This document shows positions 51,715 through 61,600 of a stretch of 64,000 nt of DNA, in pieces. Every line of letters starts with the position of its first letter. Position 1 is the stretch's first letter. The notes beneath the pieces were generated by a model that was given only the letters and a program-made list of their open reading frames with translations, did no database searches and was not told where the DNA came from. The DNA comes from an uncultured Tenacibaculum sp. Its GTDB lineage: Bacteria; Bacteroidota; Bacteroidia; Flavobacteriales; Flavobacteriaceae. Both the position numbers and the translations under genes were made by a program. The stretch lies in assembly GCF_947498805.1 (NCBI RefSeq), contig NZ_CANMLT010000002.1, positions 186,001 to 250,000 of the forward strand, read 5' to 3'.

Positions 51715-53310
51715 CTATTCTGTCTTTAAGTTTTTTGCTTTATTGTAAAATTCCTGGGCTTTATCTTTAGCTCCTAATTTATGATAACAATCTGCAAGAT
51801 ATTCCCAGCCTTTAGCTGAATTCGGGTACATTTGTGTTAGAAATGTTAATATTCCAACTGCTGGTTGTATTTGTCCTTGATTCATTAATAATTTTACCGC
51901 ATTTAAAAACTTTCCTTCAAAATCAAAGAATTGATATCTTGGATCCTTTCTCATCTTAAGAACATCTCGCTGTATCCCTGCCATATCCCCTTTCATAAAT
52001 AAGCTTCTAATATGTTCCATAGGTCTTAAAATAAATCCTTTAGGATCATAGTTAAATATGGCTTTAAGCACCGGATCTTCATTGTTTTTATATTCATCAA
52101 AACTCATCTCTACCGATAATTGAGGAGCCAACCATTGATCATTTTCCCAAGGAGCCTTGTCCTGCCACCAAGCAAAAGATAATCTTATCTTTAGTTTACT
52201 ATTTGGTAAAGAAACCGGTGTAGCGTCGCCATAAAAATTTACATTTTCACTTGTAGGTTCTCCAACGAAAATAGCATTGGTATAATTGTCTAAACGATTT
52301 ACAAGATTTTGACAAGCAGAGAATGTATTTCTTCCAGTAATTACAAATAACTTTCCTTCTTGATTGATTTTTTTTGTTTCAATAATCCCTGTAATAATAG
52401 GCTTTACCAAATAATTGTTTCCTCCACCATTTAAACGAACATCAAGTATTAGTTTTTCTACATCATTCGTCTCAATAAATTCAAAAACACGTTTGTAAAA
52501 TGCTGCTATGGTTTCTGATTTATCATCTCTTACTCTACTATGTCTTACATATACTGTTTTCTCTTTTGGAAGATATTCGTAATAGTATATTTTATCCAAA
52601 TTCTTTAGATATAAAGGAGTATTGTTTTGCTTTCTAGCGCTCAACCAATTATCTTTTTGTTGTACGAAGCCGTAAGTGGTTGGCAGCCCTTTCTTATTAG
52701 GTAATAGGGTAAATTCTTGTTCAAATTGGGTTCCTGCTTTTTCTAAAGTTAACTTAACAGATTCTTGCAATACTCTTGTAATTCCCTGAGCGTGCAATAT
52801 TTCAGGATAGCGAATATTATTAATTCCATAAGCTTTAAAATATTGAGAGTTTTCTGCTTCTACCGTTGGTTCAATCAATTTAAGAACTTCTAAGATAGGC
52901 TTTCCTTCTACTGCAATTACTTTTGCTCCAACAGCTTTTGGATACATTTTATGTGTTCCTTGTATGTAAATTTCATCTTTAAATTGGTATAGACGAAAAG
53001 GAAACTGTGAAAATTCAAATGGTTTTTGATGAAAAGGGACATATGTATGTCCATATTTAAATAATGATACTAATCGAGAAAGTCCAACGATAACTTCATG
53101 TTGTTCCAAATTTGGAACTTCCATATATAATTTATCTGCCGCAGTATTAAATTCTTCTGATGTTATTTTTTTAAATAGGAACGGATATTTTTCATTAATC
53201 GTTTTCTGTAAAAATCGAATGTCTTGTTGCCACTGTTTTTTACTTACTGTTTCTTGTGCTGATAGTTGAAAAACTAAGAATAGCTGTAGTATAAGAAGTA
53301 TTTTTTTCAT
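51715..53310 (-). CDS. S41-like peptidase with C-terminal TPRs, exported
   Basis: A 531-residue exported protein (signal LFLVFQLSAQ). The middle resembles the S41/tail-specific protease fold: LDVRLNGGGNNYLVKPII, VITGRNTFSACQNLVNRLD (nucleophile S), FVGEPTSENVNFYGDA. A short PDZ-like segment lies before it (AVGAKVIAVEGKPILEVLKLI). The C-terminus carries TPR motifs (WEYLADCYHKLGAKDKAQEFYNKAKNL). Likely a periplasmic peptidase or interpain/tricorn-like protein. It precedes no obvious partner; the M20 hydrolase lies 47 bp upstream on the same strand. Confidence 0.8.
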   Translation of the reverse strand: MKKILLILQLFLVFQLSAQETVSKKQWQQDIRFLQKTINEKYPFLFKKITSEEFNTAADKLYMEVPNLEQHEVIVGLSRLVSLFKYGHTYVPFHQKPFEFSQFPFRLYQFKDEIYIQGTHKMYPKAVGAKVIAVEGKPILEVLKLIEPTVEAENSQYFKAYGINNIRYPEILHAQGITRVLQESVKLTLEKAGTQFEQEFTLLPNKKGLPTTYGFVQQKDNWLSARKQNNTPLYLKNLDKIYYYEYLPKEKTVYVRHSRVRDDKSETIAAFYKRVFEFIETNDVEKLILDVRLNGGGNNYLVKPIITGIIETKKINQEGKLFVITGRNTFSACQNLVNRLDNYTNAIFVGEPTSENVNFYGDATPVSLPNSKLKIRLSFAWWQDKAPWENDQWLAPQLSVEMSFDEYKNNEDPVLKAIFNYDPKGFILRPMEHIRSLFMKGDMAGIQRDVLKMRKDPRYQFFDFEGKFLNAVKLLMNQGQIQPAVGILTFLTQMYPNSAKGWEYLADCYHKLGAKDKAQEFYNKAKNLKTE

Positions 53311-53357
53311 GATGTGTTTTGTTAAGTATGATGATATAAATGATAACTGTGTAATAT

Positions 53358-54644
53358 TTAAATTGTATTATTTACTCGTTTTAAAATGAACATAGAAAAC
53401 GATTGTACTCCATATTTTATAGTATTCTCATCTACAGCAAAATTAGGAGTATGAGGCATGGATTTTATTCCTTTTTCTTTATTCGAGCCACCTAAAAAGA
53501 AGAAAACTCCAGGTACTTTTTGCTGATAATAAATAAAGTCTTCTCCAAAGTATGGTACCTGTCCGTATAACGGTTGAAGCATTTCCTTGTTATAAAAACC
53601 TTCAATAGTTTGTTTAGCAATTTCAGTTAGCTTAGGATTATTTATTGGAGTACCTGAATTATCTGGTAAATATGCAACTGAAATTAATAAATCTTTAAAT
53701 TTAGATTGAACAATTTGTTGTTTTATTTTTAAGGGAATACTAAGCATATTCTCTCTATCTGTCTCGAAAAAACTAGCTGTATATACTAACGTATTTTGCG
53801 CTTTATAAAATTTTGCTCCGCTTCTAAAAAAGTAATCTTTATATATAGTTTCTTTATTGGCGATTCCTTTTTCAGGATCAGAAATATTATGAATAGTTTC
53901 CCATGGTGTTCCTTTAATAGGATTGCGATCAAAACCTTTTAATAGGGTATTCATAAAAGAAGCTAATTCCTTTTCGTTCCTGGTTGGTTTAAATGTTGCC
54001 TTAAGTGTTTTTTGATATGCAAACAATTCGTTCGCCTTATAACTAATTACCCCTGATTTTTCAGGACCAATATGCAGACCATAAATCTCATCGGGCTGGA
54101 TTATTTCAAAAAGACCATTTTTGATCATATCTTTTGCCCCAGTAAATGTTTCTTCAGCAGGTTGAAAAATAAAGTACACAGTTCCTTTTAAGTTATGCTT
54201 TTGACGTGCTAAAATAGTGGCTAGTCCTAGAGCTATTGTTGTATGTACGTCATGCCCACAAATATGTCTTACACCTTTGTTTTTCGAAGGAAAACTTACC
54301 ACATCTGGTTCTGTTGTTTTGATAGCATCCATATCTGCTCTCCATGCTATTTTTTTACCCTGCTTCCCTCCTTTTAAGATTCCAACTACTCCATATCCTC
54401 CAATATTCGTTTTTACCTCTAAGCCTATATTTTTAAGATAGTTAGCAATTTTCTGAGAAGTTTTCTTTTCTTGTTTAGATATTTCAGGATGCACATGCAG
54501 ATCTCGTCTAACTTCTACTAAACGATCAAAAATTTCATCTGTTTGTGCTACTATTTCTTGGTAAGTATTTTTATCGTTACTTGTTTGTGCTTTTATTACA
54601 CTAGCAATAAACAAAAGACTTAATATTGTAAACTTTAACTTCAT
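53358..54644 (-). CDS. M20 family amidohydrolase, exported
   Basis: A 428-residue exported M20/amidohydrolase (IAA-amino-acid-hydrolase type): signal SVIKAQ, RRDLHVHPEISKQEKKT, metal ligands in ICGHDVHTTIALG, FQPAEETFTGAKDM, LHIGPE and MPHTPNFAVDE. Family members cleave N-acyl amino acids or small amino-acid conjugates. It is followed by the S41-like peptidase after 47 bp, suggesting joint peptide degradation in the periplasm. The LytTR/LytS genes upstream are separated by 112 bp. Confidence 0.9.
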   Translation of the reverse strand: MKLKFTILSLLFIASVIKAQTSNDKNTYQEIVAQTDEIFDRLVEVRRDLHVHPEISKQEKKTSQKIANYLKNIGLEVKTNIGGYGVVGILKGGKQGKKIAWRADMDAIKTTEPDVVSFPSKNKGVRHICGHDVHTTIALGLATILARQKHNLKGTVYFIFQPAEETFTGAKDMIKNGLFEIIQPDEIYGLHIGPEKSGVISYKANELFAYQKTLKATFKPTRNEKELASFMNTLLKGFDRNPIKGTPWETIHNISDPEKGIANKETIYKDYFFRSGAKFYKAQNTLVYTASFFETDRENMLSIPLKIKQQIVQSKFKDLLISVAYLPDNSGTPINNPKLTEIAKQTIEGFYNKEMLQPLYGQVPYFGEDFIYYQQKVPGVFFFLGGSNKEKGIKSMPHTPNFAVDENTIKYGVQSFSMFILKRVNNTI

Positions 54645-54756
54645 AATATAATTTTTTTTGGTTTAAATTATATCACAAATATTACCTTATTCTAAAGTTT
54701 AGAATAGTGGTTTTTGTTGAAACGTAGTTTTTAGTACTTGAAATGTAACAAATAAC

Positions 54757-55512
54757 TTAGCGATTCATCCAATCTTTAAAATCACTCGTTTTTTGCCTAC
54801 TTACAATAAACTCTTGATCCCTTGAATTTGCAATGGATAAAACAACTCTGTGATTAAAATAAGGATCAATTCTTTGAATAGAAACTTTTGAAATTATTTG
54901 CCCCCTATTAATTTTATAAAACTTTGTATCGTCTAATGAATTGAATAATTGATCAATCGTTTCATCTATGATATATCGCTTATTCTGAAGTGTAATTCCA
55001 AATGTTATACTATCTTGAGAGTAGATATACAGTAATTCAGAAATTCTAATTTGAACAAATCCACTTCCTTCTTTTACCAATATACCAGAACGTTTTTGAG
55101 GAGCTTGCATGCTCGTTAACAGCTCTTTTAAGATTAACGGTTCAATGGTGGTTGATTTTGTGGATTTTGTAAATTTATTAAGCGCAGTGTCTAATTCACT
55201 CTGTTGAATTGGTTTGAGCAAATAATCAACACTATTTACTTTAAAGGCTTGTATGGCATACTGATCAAAAGCTGTGGTAAATATTATTGGTGCTGAAACT
55301 TCAGTTTTCTGAAAAATTTCAAAGCTTAACCCATCTGCCAATTGAATATCCATAAATATCAAATCTGGAGTTTCATTAGTTTTGAACCAATATACAGCAT
55401 CTTCAATAGTATCAATGACTTCTAGTATTTGGAATTCATAATCGGTTTTATTAAGAAGTCTTTGTAGCTGATTTGCTGCCCTTGGTTCATCTTCAATGAT
55501 TAATATTTTCAT
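54757..55512 (-). CDS. LytTR family response regulator
   Basis: A 251-residue regulator: receiver domain (IIEDEP; phosphoacceptor D55 in FMDIQLADGLSFE; TTAFDQYAIQAF; YLLKPI) and a LytTR DNA-binding domain (about 150-250; VKEGSGFVQIRISELLYIYSQDS, FYKINRGQIISKVSIQRI). Its start overlaps the upstream kinase gene by 20 bp, so the two are translationally coupled. The targets may include the M20 and S41 genes next to it; this is inference from position only. Confidence 0.92.
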   Translation of the reverse strand: MKILIIEDEPRAANQLQRLLNKTDYEFQILEVIDTIEDAVYWFKTNETPDLIFMDIQLADGLSFEIFQKTEVSAPIIFTTAFDQYAIQAFKVNSVDYLLKPIQQSELDTALNKFTKSTKSTTIEPLILKELLTSMQAPQKRSGILVKEGSGFVQIRISELLYIYSQDSITFGITLQNKRYIIDETIDQLFNSLDDTKFYKINRGQIISKVSIQRIDPYFNHRVVLSIANSRDQEFIVSRQKTSDFKDWMNR

Positions 55513-56587
55513 AGTTTTTGTTTTGATCTAATAATTTTAATAAAGGTAAAGAAACAATAAACTCATCTTCATTCTCATTAATAACTGGCAATTTATTCGA
55601 TATCAATTTATATCGTTTCTCAATATTCTTTAATCCAATTTTAGTTGATGGGGTTTTTGTTGATTTAGGTTGAATCTTATTGCTTACAACCAAATAATCA
55701 TCTTTTATTTCAATATTTATAACTAAGGGTTTCGTCCTAGAAACAACATTGTGCTTTATGGCATTCTCAATTAAAAGTTGTAAACTCATTGGTACAATCA
55801 AGAAGGCCTTCTTCTCTTCTGGTAGCTTCCAATTTATTTTTAAGTTTTCTCCAAACCTTTCCGATTGAATATAAACATATGCATTGACAAACTTTAGTTC
55901 TTTTTCTATAGAAATTAAATTGGTATTTCCTGATTCTAGAATAAACCTATAAACATCTGATAAATTGTCTACAAAACCTTTGGCGTCTTCTTTAGTATCT
56001 TGGTCAATAATATCGCGTAAGGTATTTAAGCTATTGAATAAAAAATGGGGCTGCGCCTGATTTCGAAGTGTATCCAACTGCGCCAATACCATTACCTGTT
56101 TTGCCTGCTCTTCTTCTCTAATTGATTTTTTCAATCTCCCATAATAGTAAATAGCTTCATAAATAGCCATAATCATAATAACAATTAAGATAACTGGTAA
56201 AAGAATTTTAAAAATTACCCTATGAGAGGAAGGATATCCAAAAAATGTAAACAACTTTGCCAATAAAGGCCCTACAACATAATCGACAAAAAATATCACA
56301 GTAAGAATAGCAAAGAAAAGAAAAACTATACGCTTTAAATCATCTTTAAAATCGGGATATTTTTTCCTTAAAAAGATTAGAATTCCCCTTATAATTAGCC
56401 AATCACATACGGTTGAAAAGAACGCTGCAAACCAACCTATAAAAACTAAGTCTAAACTTGCTCTTTCAAAAGGGTTATTGAATAAGTAATTGGTTATGAT
56501 ACTTATAAAAAGGATACCTATTATAGTAAACCAGATATCATTAAAGCCCAAATATTGTATGCGTTTCTTTTTATTAAATAATGCCAT
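55493..56587 (-). CDS. LytS/YehU-type sensor histidine kinase
   Basis: A 364-residue sensor kinase: four predicted membrane helices in the first 150 residues, a coiled linker, the H-box LDTLRNQAQPHFLFNSLNTLRDII, and ATP-site blocks LQLLIENAIKHN and TKIGLKNIEKRY. It lies 3 bp after the 266-aa membrane-protein gene and overlaps the response-regulator gene by 20 bp. The signal is not evident: no extracellular sensor domain is seen, as is usual in this family. Confidence 0.92.
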   Translation of the reverse strand: MALFNKKKRIQYLGFNDIWFTIIGILFISIITNYLFNNPFERASLDLVFIGWFAAFFSTVCDWLIIRGILIFLRKKYPDFKDDLKRIVFLFFAILTVIFFVDYVVGPLLAKLFTFFGYPSSHRVIFKILLPVILIVIMIMAIYEAIYYYGRLKKSIREEEQAKQVMVLAQLDTLRNQAQPHFLFNSLNTLRDIIDQDTKEDAKGFVDNLSDVYRFILESGNTNLISIEKELKFVNAYVYIQSERFGENLKINWKLPEEKKAFLIVPMSLQLLIENAIKHNVVSRTKPLVINIEIKDDYLVVSNKIQPKSTKTPSTKIGLKNIEKRYKLISNKLPVINENEDEFIVSLPLLKLLDQNKNYENINH

Positions 56588-56590
56588 AAA

Positions 56591-57391
56591 TTATAAGCGT
56601 ATTAGCGGGATACCTTGTTTCGCTTGATAAAAGATAAAACCAATCCATGAAGCATATACTAAGCCGAAAATCACTACCGAAATAACTTGATTTCTATTAC
56701 TTATTTTCCACTTATGTGATACCCATAATGCGAATAACGGAATTATTTGTAAGCCATGCAACCCAAAGAAATGTCCTATTCTCAAGTCACCACCAATTGT
56801 ACTCCAGTTTACCAAAGGTAGTCCAGCCCCACCATCTACTACACCAACGTTATGAGACAATTGTTTAATCATTTGTCCACCAATCCAGCTTCCTATTACT
56901 AATATAACCCATCCTAATAAAATGGCCAATTGCATTGATTTTTTAACCTTTAGTTTTAATCGAATAGTATCAATAACAAAAAGCAACATGATCAACACAT
57001 TAATAGCCACTAAAATTCCCATAGATGCATATAATATACCATCTAAAGGAGTGGATGTATTATAATGGGATTGTACACCTCTTGCTCCTTGACAAAGTAT
57101 AATTCCTATTTCTATAAGCATTGTCCAAGAAACAATAGCATTTATAATATTTTTTTTCTTTTTTGAATATGGGTATAAGGTTATCAGAAAACCAACAGTT
57201 AGAATATAAATAACTCCAGAAATTGAAAATTTTAAGGGTTTTATCCAAACATTAACTCCCAATAGAGTTCTTTCGTCCATAATTAACCCTATTATTGATA
57301 TAATGGTAAAAATGACATGAACCTTTACAATTCCATAAAGTATTGGACTTTCACTTTTGACGGTACGCAATAGTTGTCTTAAATAGTTCAT
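56591..57391 (-). CDS. multi-pass membrane protein of unknown function
   Basis: A 266-residue integral membrane protein with about seven hydrophobic helices and conserved-looking motifs GVNVWIKPLKFSISG and LRIGHFFGLHGLQIIPL. The paired histidines in the latter could bind a cofactor, which is speculative. It overlaps the ABA4-like gene by 4 bp (ATGA) and sits 3 bp before the kinase gene, so it may feed the signal to, or be regulated with, the two-component pair. I do not recognise its family. Confidence 0.75.
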   Translation of the reverse strand: MNYLRQLLRTVKSESPILYGIVKVHVIFTIISIIGLIMDERTLLGVNVWIKPLKFSISGVIYILTVGFLITLYPYSKKKKNIINAIVSWTMLIEIGIILCQGARGVQSHYNTSTPLDGILYASMGILVAINVLIMLLFVIDTIRLKLKVKKSMQLAILLGWVILVIGSWIGGQMIKQLSHNVGVVDGGAGLPLVNWSTIGGDLRIGHFFGLHGLQIIPLFALWVSHKWKISNRNQVISVVIFGLVYASWIGFIFYQAKQGIPLIRL

Positions 57392-57810
57392 ATCTTTCCT
57401 TTTTTTATAGTTTTAAGAATTGTAAAAAGTAAATATCCAAGAGGGCCAAACATGAAGGTTGCAAACAAGCAAGGGATTAATAAAAATTGATGAATATTGA
57501 GTTTGGAATTTTCCTCTAGCATCCACATACCTATCAGAAGGTCAAAAGCTAAATAGTGCACCCACCCCGCTAAAACAGCATTGTCCTCTGTGAATAATTC
57601 CTTTACGGACGCTAAACTTCCAAAGTCCACCATGCCCCCTATTTGTAGGGCTTGGTATATATATATCGTATAAACAAGAGAGAGTAGTATTGGAATAATT
57701 TTGAATTTAATTAATACTTGGGTACCCTTCCATTTAGGCAAAAACATCATTAAAATCCACATAGGCATTACCAACATACCTGCTATTGAAAACATTTCTT
57801 TAGGACTCAT
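57388..57810 (-). CDS. ABA4-like membrane protein
   Basis: A 140-residue protein with four predicted helices and the ABA4/DUF4281 signature VLAGWVHYLAFDLLIGMWML followed by FGPLGYLLFTIL. Plant ABA4 is needed for neoxanthin formation, while bacterial members are uncharacterised. It overlaps the downstream membrane-protein gene by 4 bp. First gene of a four-gene operon with the LytS/LytTR pair. Confidence 0.8.
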   Translation of the reverse strand: MSPKEMFSIAGMLVMPMWILMMFLPKWKGTQVLIKFKIIPILLSLVYTIYIYQALQIGGMVDFGSLASVKELFTEDNAVLAGWVHYLAFDLLIGMWMLEENSKLNIHQFLLIPCLFATFMFGPLGYLLFTILKTIKKGKI

Positions 57811-58173
57811 TTTATTAGTATTTAAGATTGTTATTATTTGAATTCAGATTCAAATATGTGCTGCTTTTAGAGTATTTTAAATTACATTCCTTTGAATCGT
57901 CGTTTAAGGTTTTTGAATTGTAATTTTAATTGGTAATGCACATTTTTTTAACAAGTTGTGGTTATAAATGGTCTTAAAAGGTGAAGCTTTTTATTAGAAT
58001 AAATGGGACTATGCTATAATTAACATTTTATTAAACGCAACTATGTTGCAATAATGAAATAAACTTATATATTTGCAACTAGGTTGCATTAGCGTGATTT
58101 GATATTAATTAGATTTAAATGTTAAAATTGCTCTAGCATCGCATAAACCGACTTAATAATATATAACCACAAA
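57811..58173. other. divergent intergenic region with two operator palindromes
   Basis: About 360 bp between the divergent ABA4-like and NTF2-like genes with no ORF. Its only clear content is the pair of Fur/Zur-type palindromes and a promoter near 58036-58088, described separately. The first 200 bp next to the ABA4-like gene show nothing distinctive. Confidence 0.6.
58036..58088 (+). promoter_or_regulatory. promoter with two Fur/Zur-type palindromes
   Basis: GCAAC-TAT-GTTGC (58037-58049) and TGCAAC-TAG-GTTGCA (58074-58088), centred 38 bp apart. The second overlaps a -7 element TATATTTG (58068-58075). The first covers the place of the -33 element. Blocking both promoter elements is classic repression. 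The palindrome is the same as the one before the MerC-TonB operon. Confidence 0.65.
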
Positions 58174-58653
58174 ATGATGATTACAAAAGCACAAGTATTA
58201 GAAGCTCAAGAAAATTGGGGCAACGGGGTAGTTAAAATAGGTTCACTAAAAGAGAATTTAGTTGAATGTGAAGCCTATACCAATAGTTTTCTTGACGAGC
58301 GTTATAATTTCGGGCAGAGTACGGTTTTGTTTAAACCAACTAAATGTGAACTAGAGCAATTTAGACCTACAAAAGCAGAAGCTCTTTCTTACTTTATAGC
58401 AGGAGAAAATAGAACTTGCGAAGAAGACAAAGGTTTTGCTATACAACCATGGACAAAAGTACGCTTTGAAAATACAGGCTTTATTCTAGAAGAAGATAGA
58501 GCTATTGCCATGGGTAATTACTTTTTTACAGACTTAGAAGGAAACGAAGCTAAAGTTGAATACACTTTTGGATACAAACTTGTTGATAACCAATTAAAAA
58601 TCGATGTACACCATTCATCATTTCCGTATACAAATCCAGACATTGTGGCTTAA
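58174..58653 (+). CDS. NTF2/SnoaL-like protein, often mislabelled phosphoribosyl-AMP cyclohydrolase
   Basis: A 159-residue protein with the pattern TKAQVLEAQENWGNGVVKIG...FRPTKAEALSYFIAGE...GFAIQPWTKVRFENTGFILEEDRAIAMGNYFFTDLEGNEAKVEYTFGYKLVDNQLKIDVHHSSFPY, an NTF2-like fold. Relatives are often annotated as phosphoribosyl-AMP cyclohydrolase in databases (from memory), though no HisI motif is present. No signal peptide. First gene of the palindrome-controlled operon, overlapping the next gene by one base (TAATG). Function unknown; a link to metal limitation is inferred from the operator. Confidence 0.72.
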   Translation: MMITKAQVLEAQENWGNGVVKIGSLKENLVECEAYTNSFLDERYNFGQSTVLFKPTKCELEQFRPTKAEALSYFIAGENRTCEEDKGFAIQPWTKVRFENTGFILEEDRAIAMGNYFFTDLEGNEAKVEYTFGYKLVDNQLKIDVHHSSFPYTNPDIVA

Positions 58654-59150
58654 TGTATTCAGTACTTTATCTTCTATGTCCAACCGATTGTTTAGAAACC
58701 CGTGTTAATGACGCTTTTAAACATCAAAACTACTTTTATACGTCACTTGGGAATTCATTGAGCCTAGATGATAAAACAGTAGAAAGCTTAAAAGCGTTGA
58801 TGCTTGAACATAGCATCAGGGAGATTAGTGTTGTCCTTTCCAATGATAATCCAATATTTTTGGATGCATTGGAAGGGCAATTTTTTTATAAAATAAACGG
58901 TTTAAATCGGTTTTACAAGAAAATAGGTAGACAACGAAGACATTCTGAATTAATTTGGAATGGTGACAATCGTAGAGATGCGATACTTTCATATTTTCTT
59001 AACAATAAAATAAAAGAGCTTCAACTTAGATTGGCTAACTTTCCCTTTCATTCAGTAAAGATTAACGGGAAAATATATGATCGATTCGAAAATAGTTTTA
59101 AAAACGTGTATTCGAATCTGACTTGTTTAGAGAAACATTCCTTAAACTAA
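58653..59150 (+). CDS. hypothetical protein in the palindrome-controlled operon
   Basis: A 165-residue protein of unknown family. It has MYSVLYLLCPTDCLETRVNDAF at the start, a SVVLSNDNPIFLDALEGQFF stretch, and a basic, aromatic C-terminal half (RFYKKIGRQRRHSELIWNGDNRRDAILSYFLNNK). The early CPTDC pair could bind metal. No signal peptide or membrane helix. Its start overlaps the NTF2-like gene by one base and its stop is 2 bp before the PhoX gene, so it is a true operon member. Confidence 0.65.
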   Translation: MYSVLYLLCPTDCLETRVNDAFKHQNYFYTSLGNSLSLDDKTVESLKALMLEHSIREISVVLSNDNPIFLDALEGQFFYKINGLNRFYKKIGRQRRHSELIWNGDNRRDAILSYFLNNKIKELQLRLANFPFHSVKINGKIYDRFENSFKNVYSNLTCLEKHSLN

Positions 59151-59152
59151 AT

Positions 59153-60832
59153 ATGGAATATAACAGAAGAAAATTCATTTCCTTTTTAGGAAAAGCAAGC
59201 GTAGGAATTTTAACTATTCCTCCTTTTTTAACAAGCTGTGGAAGTACTACTACTCCACTTATTTCAGATAACATTTCAAAAAAAGCTTTAGAACGATTAA
59301 GAAAAGTTACGTTAAAGAATTTGATTCCTTCAAACAAAGATGATTTAATTCTTACAGAAGGCTTAGACTATCATGTAATTTTAAAATGGGGAGATCAAAT
59401 TAGTGATACAGATACTTTTGGTTTTAATAATGATTTTACCTGCTTTATTCCTTTAGATGATAGCAATCCTAAAGACGGTTTGTTATGGGTAAATCATGAA
59501 TATGTAAATCCGTTATTTGTTTCTGATTTTGATTATCGAACCTATAAAAATCCTTTAGAACATAGAACTATTGAGCAAGTAGATAAAGAAATGTATAATG
59601 TTGGAGGAACTATTGTACGAATTAGAGAGGTAAATGGTAGATGGGAAATTGTAAAGAATGATCCTTATAATAGACGGATTACTGCCCAAACTCCAATCCG
59701 ACTCAATTGGGATACTCCAATTAAAGGTAAGAACATTGCTATAGGAACTAATAGTAATTGTTCTGGAGGTATTACACCTTGGAAAACCTTTTTAACCTGC
59801 GAAGAGAATTATGACAATCAATTCGGAGAAACGGTTTATAATAAAAATAACGAACCTATACACAAACCTAGTAATTATCATTGGGAGCATTTTTACAATT
59901 ATCCTCCAGAACATTATGGTTGGGTAGTAGAAATAGATCCAAAAGATGGAAGCGCCCAAAAACATATTGCTTTAGGAAGGTTTGCTCATGAATGCTGTAC
60001 TTTATATGAATTAGAAGACAAACGTGTTGTTGCTTATACAGGAGATGATAGAAATAGTGAACATTTGTACAAATTTATTTCTTCTAAACCACAATCATTA
60101 AAAGAAGGTACCTTATATGTAGCGGATACAATTAATGGAAAATGGTTAAGCCTAGACTGGAAAACACAACCTATTTTACAGAAACACTTTATAAATCAAA
60201 CAGAAGTACTTATAAGAGCTAGAGAAGCATCTAAATTACTTGGTGCTACTGAATTGAATCGTCCTGAAGACATTGAAATTGATCCTATTACGGGTAATAT
60301 TTTGGTAACCTTAACCAATAATAAACCCAAAAAAGATTATCATGGATCTATTTTAAAAATTGAAGAAGAGAACGGTCAATTTGACGCTTTAACTTTTAAA
60401 GCTTCTACTTATTTAGCAGGTGGTGAAGAGAACGGATTTTCTTGCCCAGATAATTTAGCTTTTGATTTATCTGGAAACCTTTGGATGACGTCAGATATGT
60501 CTGGAAGTTCTATGAACAATCCTAACAAACCTTATATACCTTTTAAAAACAATAGTTTGTTCGTGATACCAAGATATGGAAAGGATGCTGGAAAAGTAAT
60601 TCGAGTAGCTTCTGCACCTACAGATGCTGAGCTTACTGGCCCTTGGTTTTCTCCAGATGGAAAAACTTTATTCCTTAGTGTTCAACACCCAGGAGAACAA
60701 ACCAGTGACCTAAAAAATCCTACCAGCTCTTGGCCCTTTGATACCGATGGAATTCCAAAATCTGCCGTTGTAGCTGTACAAGGAGATTTAATTGAAAAAC
60801 TAAATAATATGAGTAAATTAGCATCGTTATAA
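59153..60832 (+). CDS. PhoX-family phosphatase
   Basis: A DUF839/PhoX-type beta-propeller protein of 559 residues from ATG 59153. The track's TTG at 59123 overlaps the upstream gene and pushes the signal inward. A Tat-like signal NRRKFISFLGKASVG ends at a possible lipobox LTSC|G. Cofactor motifs follow: CSGGITPWKTFLTCEENYDNQFGE, GWVVEIDPKDG, HECCTLYELEDKRVVAYTGDD, EDIEIDPITGNILVTLTNN and FSPDGKTLFLSVQHPGEQTSD. PhoX enzymes are Ca/Fe alkaline phosphatases that do not need zinc. Followed by split 5'-nucleotidase genes. Confidence 0.88.
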   Translation: MEYNRRKFISFLGKASVGILTIPPFLTSCGSTTTPLISDNISKKALERLRKVTLKNLIPSNKDDLILTEGLDYHVILKWGDQISDTDTFGFNNDFTCFIPLDDSNPKDGLLWVNHEYVNPLFVSDFDYRTYKNPLEHRTIEQVDKEMYNVGGTIVRIREVNGRWEIVKNDPYNRRITAQTPIRLNWDTPIKGKNIAIGTNSNCSGGITPWKTFLTCEENYDNQFGETVYNKNNEPIHKPSNYHWEHFYNYPPEHYGWVVEIDPKDGSAQKHIALGRFAHECCTLYELEDKRVVAYTGDDRNSEHLYKFISSKPQSLKEGTLYVADTINGKWLSLDWKTQPILQKHFINQTEVLIRAREASKLLGATELNRPEDIEIDPITGNILVTLTNNKPKKDYHGSILKIEEENGQFDALTFKASTYLAGGEENGFSCPDNLAFDLSGNLWMTSDMSGSSMNNPNKPYIPFKNNSLFVIPRYGKDAGKVIRVASAPTDAELTGPWFSPDGKTLFLSVQHPGEQTSDLKNPTSSWPFDTDGIPKSAVVAVQGDLIEKLNNMSKLASL

Positions 60833-60853
60833 CCAAATACTTAAAAAAATTAG

Positions 60854-61600
60854 ATGAAATTTTCATACGTACTTTGCTTATTGCTGGCAGTAGTTTCTTG
60901 TAAAAAAGCACCAAATCAACTTGAAAAAATAACAGCCAAAACAATCACTATAGATAGTACCTTGGCTTCATCTAATAAAATAGATAGTGTTATTACTCCT
61001 TATAAAGAAAAACTAGAAGTAGAAATGCAAGAAATATTGACATATGCTCCAAAAGATTTTCTTAAAAATGAAGTACCAGGACAAAGTTCTTTAGGGAATT
61101 TAATGGCAGATATATGCTTTGACTTAACCAATCCTCTCTATAAAGAGAAAACAGGTAACTCTATTGATTTTGTACTTTTTAATCATGGAGGCATACGAGC
61201 TACTATTCCACGAGGAAAAGTTACAGTAGAACGAGCATTTAAATTGATGCCCTTTGAAAATGAATTTGTAGTTGTAACACTTACAGGTGAAAAAATAAAC
61301 GAACTAGTTCAATTTTTTATTGACCATAAAAGAGCACATCCTCTTTCTAAGAATGTAGAGTTACAAATTACTGGTAAACAGTATACCTTAAAAATTAATG
61401 GTGAAGATTTTGATAAAAACAAATCTTACAACGTACTTACTTCCGACTATTTACAGACTGGAGGAGATAATATGTTGTTTTTCAAAAACCCTAAAGAATT
61501 GGTTAAGTTAGACTATAAAATTAGAGATGCACTAATTGATCATTTAAAAAAAACAGATACTCTACAAGCAAGCGTTGATAACCGTGTAATTATTAAGTAA
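60854..61600 (+). CDS. 5'-nucleotidase C-terminal domain as a separate lipoprotein
   Basis: A 248-residue lipoprotein (lipobox LAVVSC|KKA) consisting only of the substrate-binding C-terminal domain of UshA-type 5'-nucleotidases. It has LGNLMADICFDLTN, DFVLFNHGGIRATIPRGKVTVERAFKLMPFENEFVVVTLTG and DYLQTGGDNMLFF. The catalytic metal domain is encoded by the next gene, overlapping by one base. The domain order of ordinary single-chain enzymes is thus reversed at gene level. The two products probably assemble on the outer side of a membrane to release phosphate from nucleotides. Confidence 0.87.
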   Translation: MKFSYVLCLLLAVVSCKKAPNQLEKITAKTITIDSTLASSNKIDSVITPYKEKLEVEMQEILTYAPKDFLKNEVPGQSSLGNLMADICFDLTNPLYKEKTGNSIDFVLFNHGGIRATIPRGKVTVERAFKLMPFENEFVVVTLTGEKINELVQFFIDHKRAHPLSKNVELQITGKQYTLKINGEDFDKNKSYNVLTSDYLQTGGDNMLFFKNPKELVKLDYKIRDALIDHLKKTDTLQASVDNRVIIK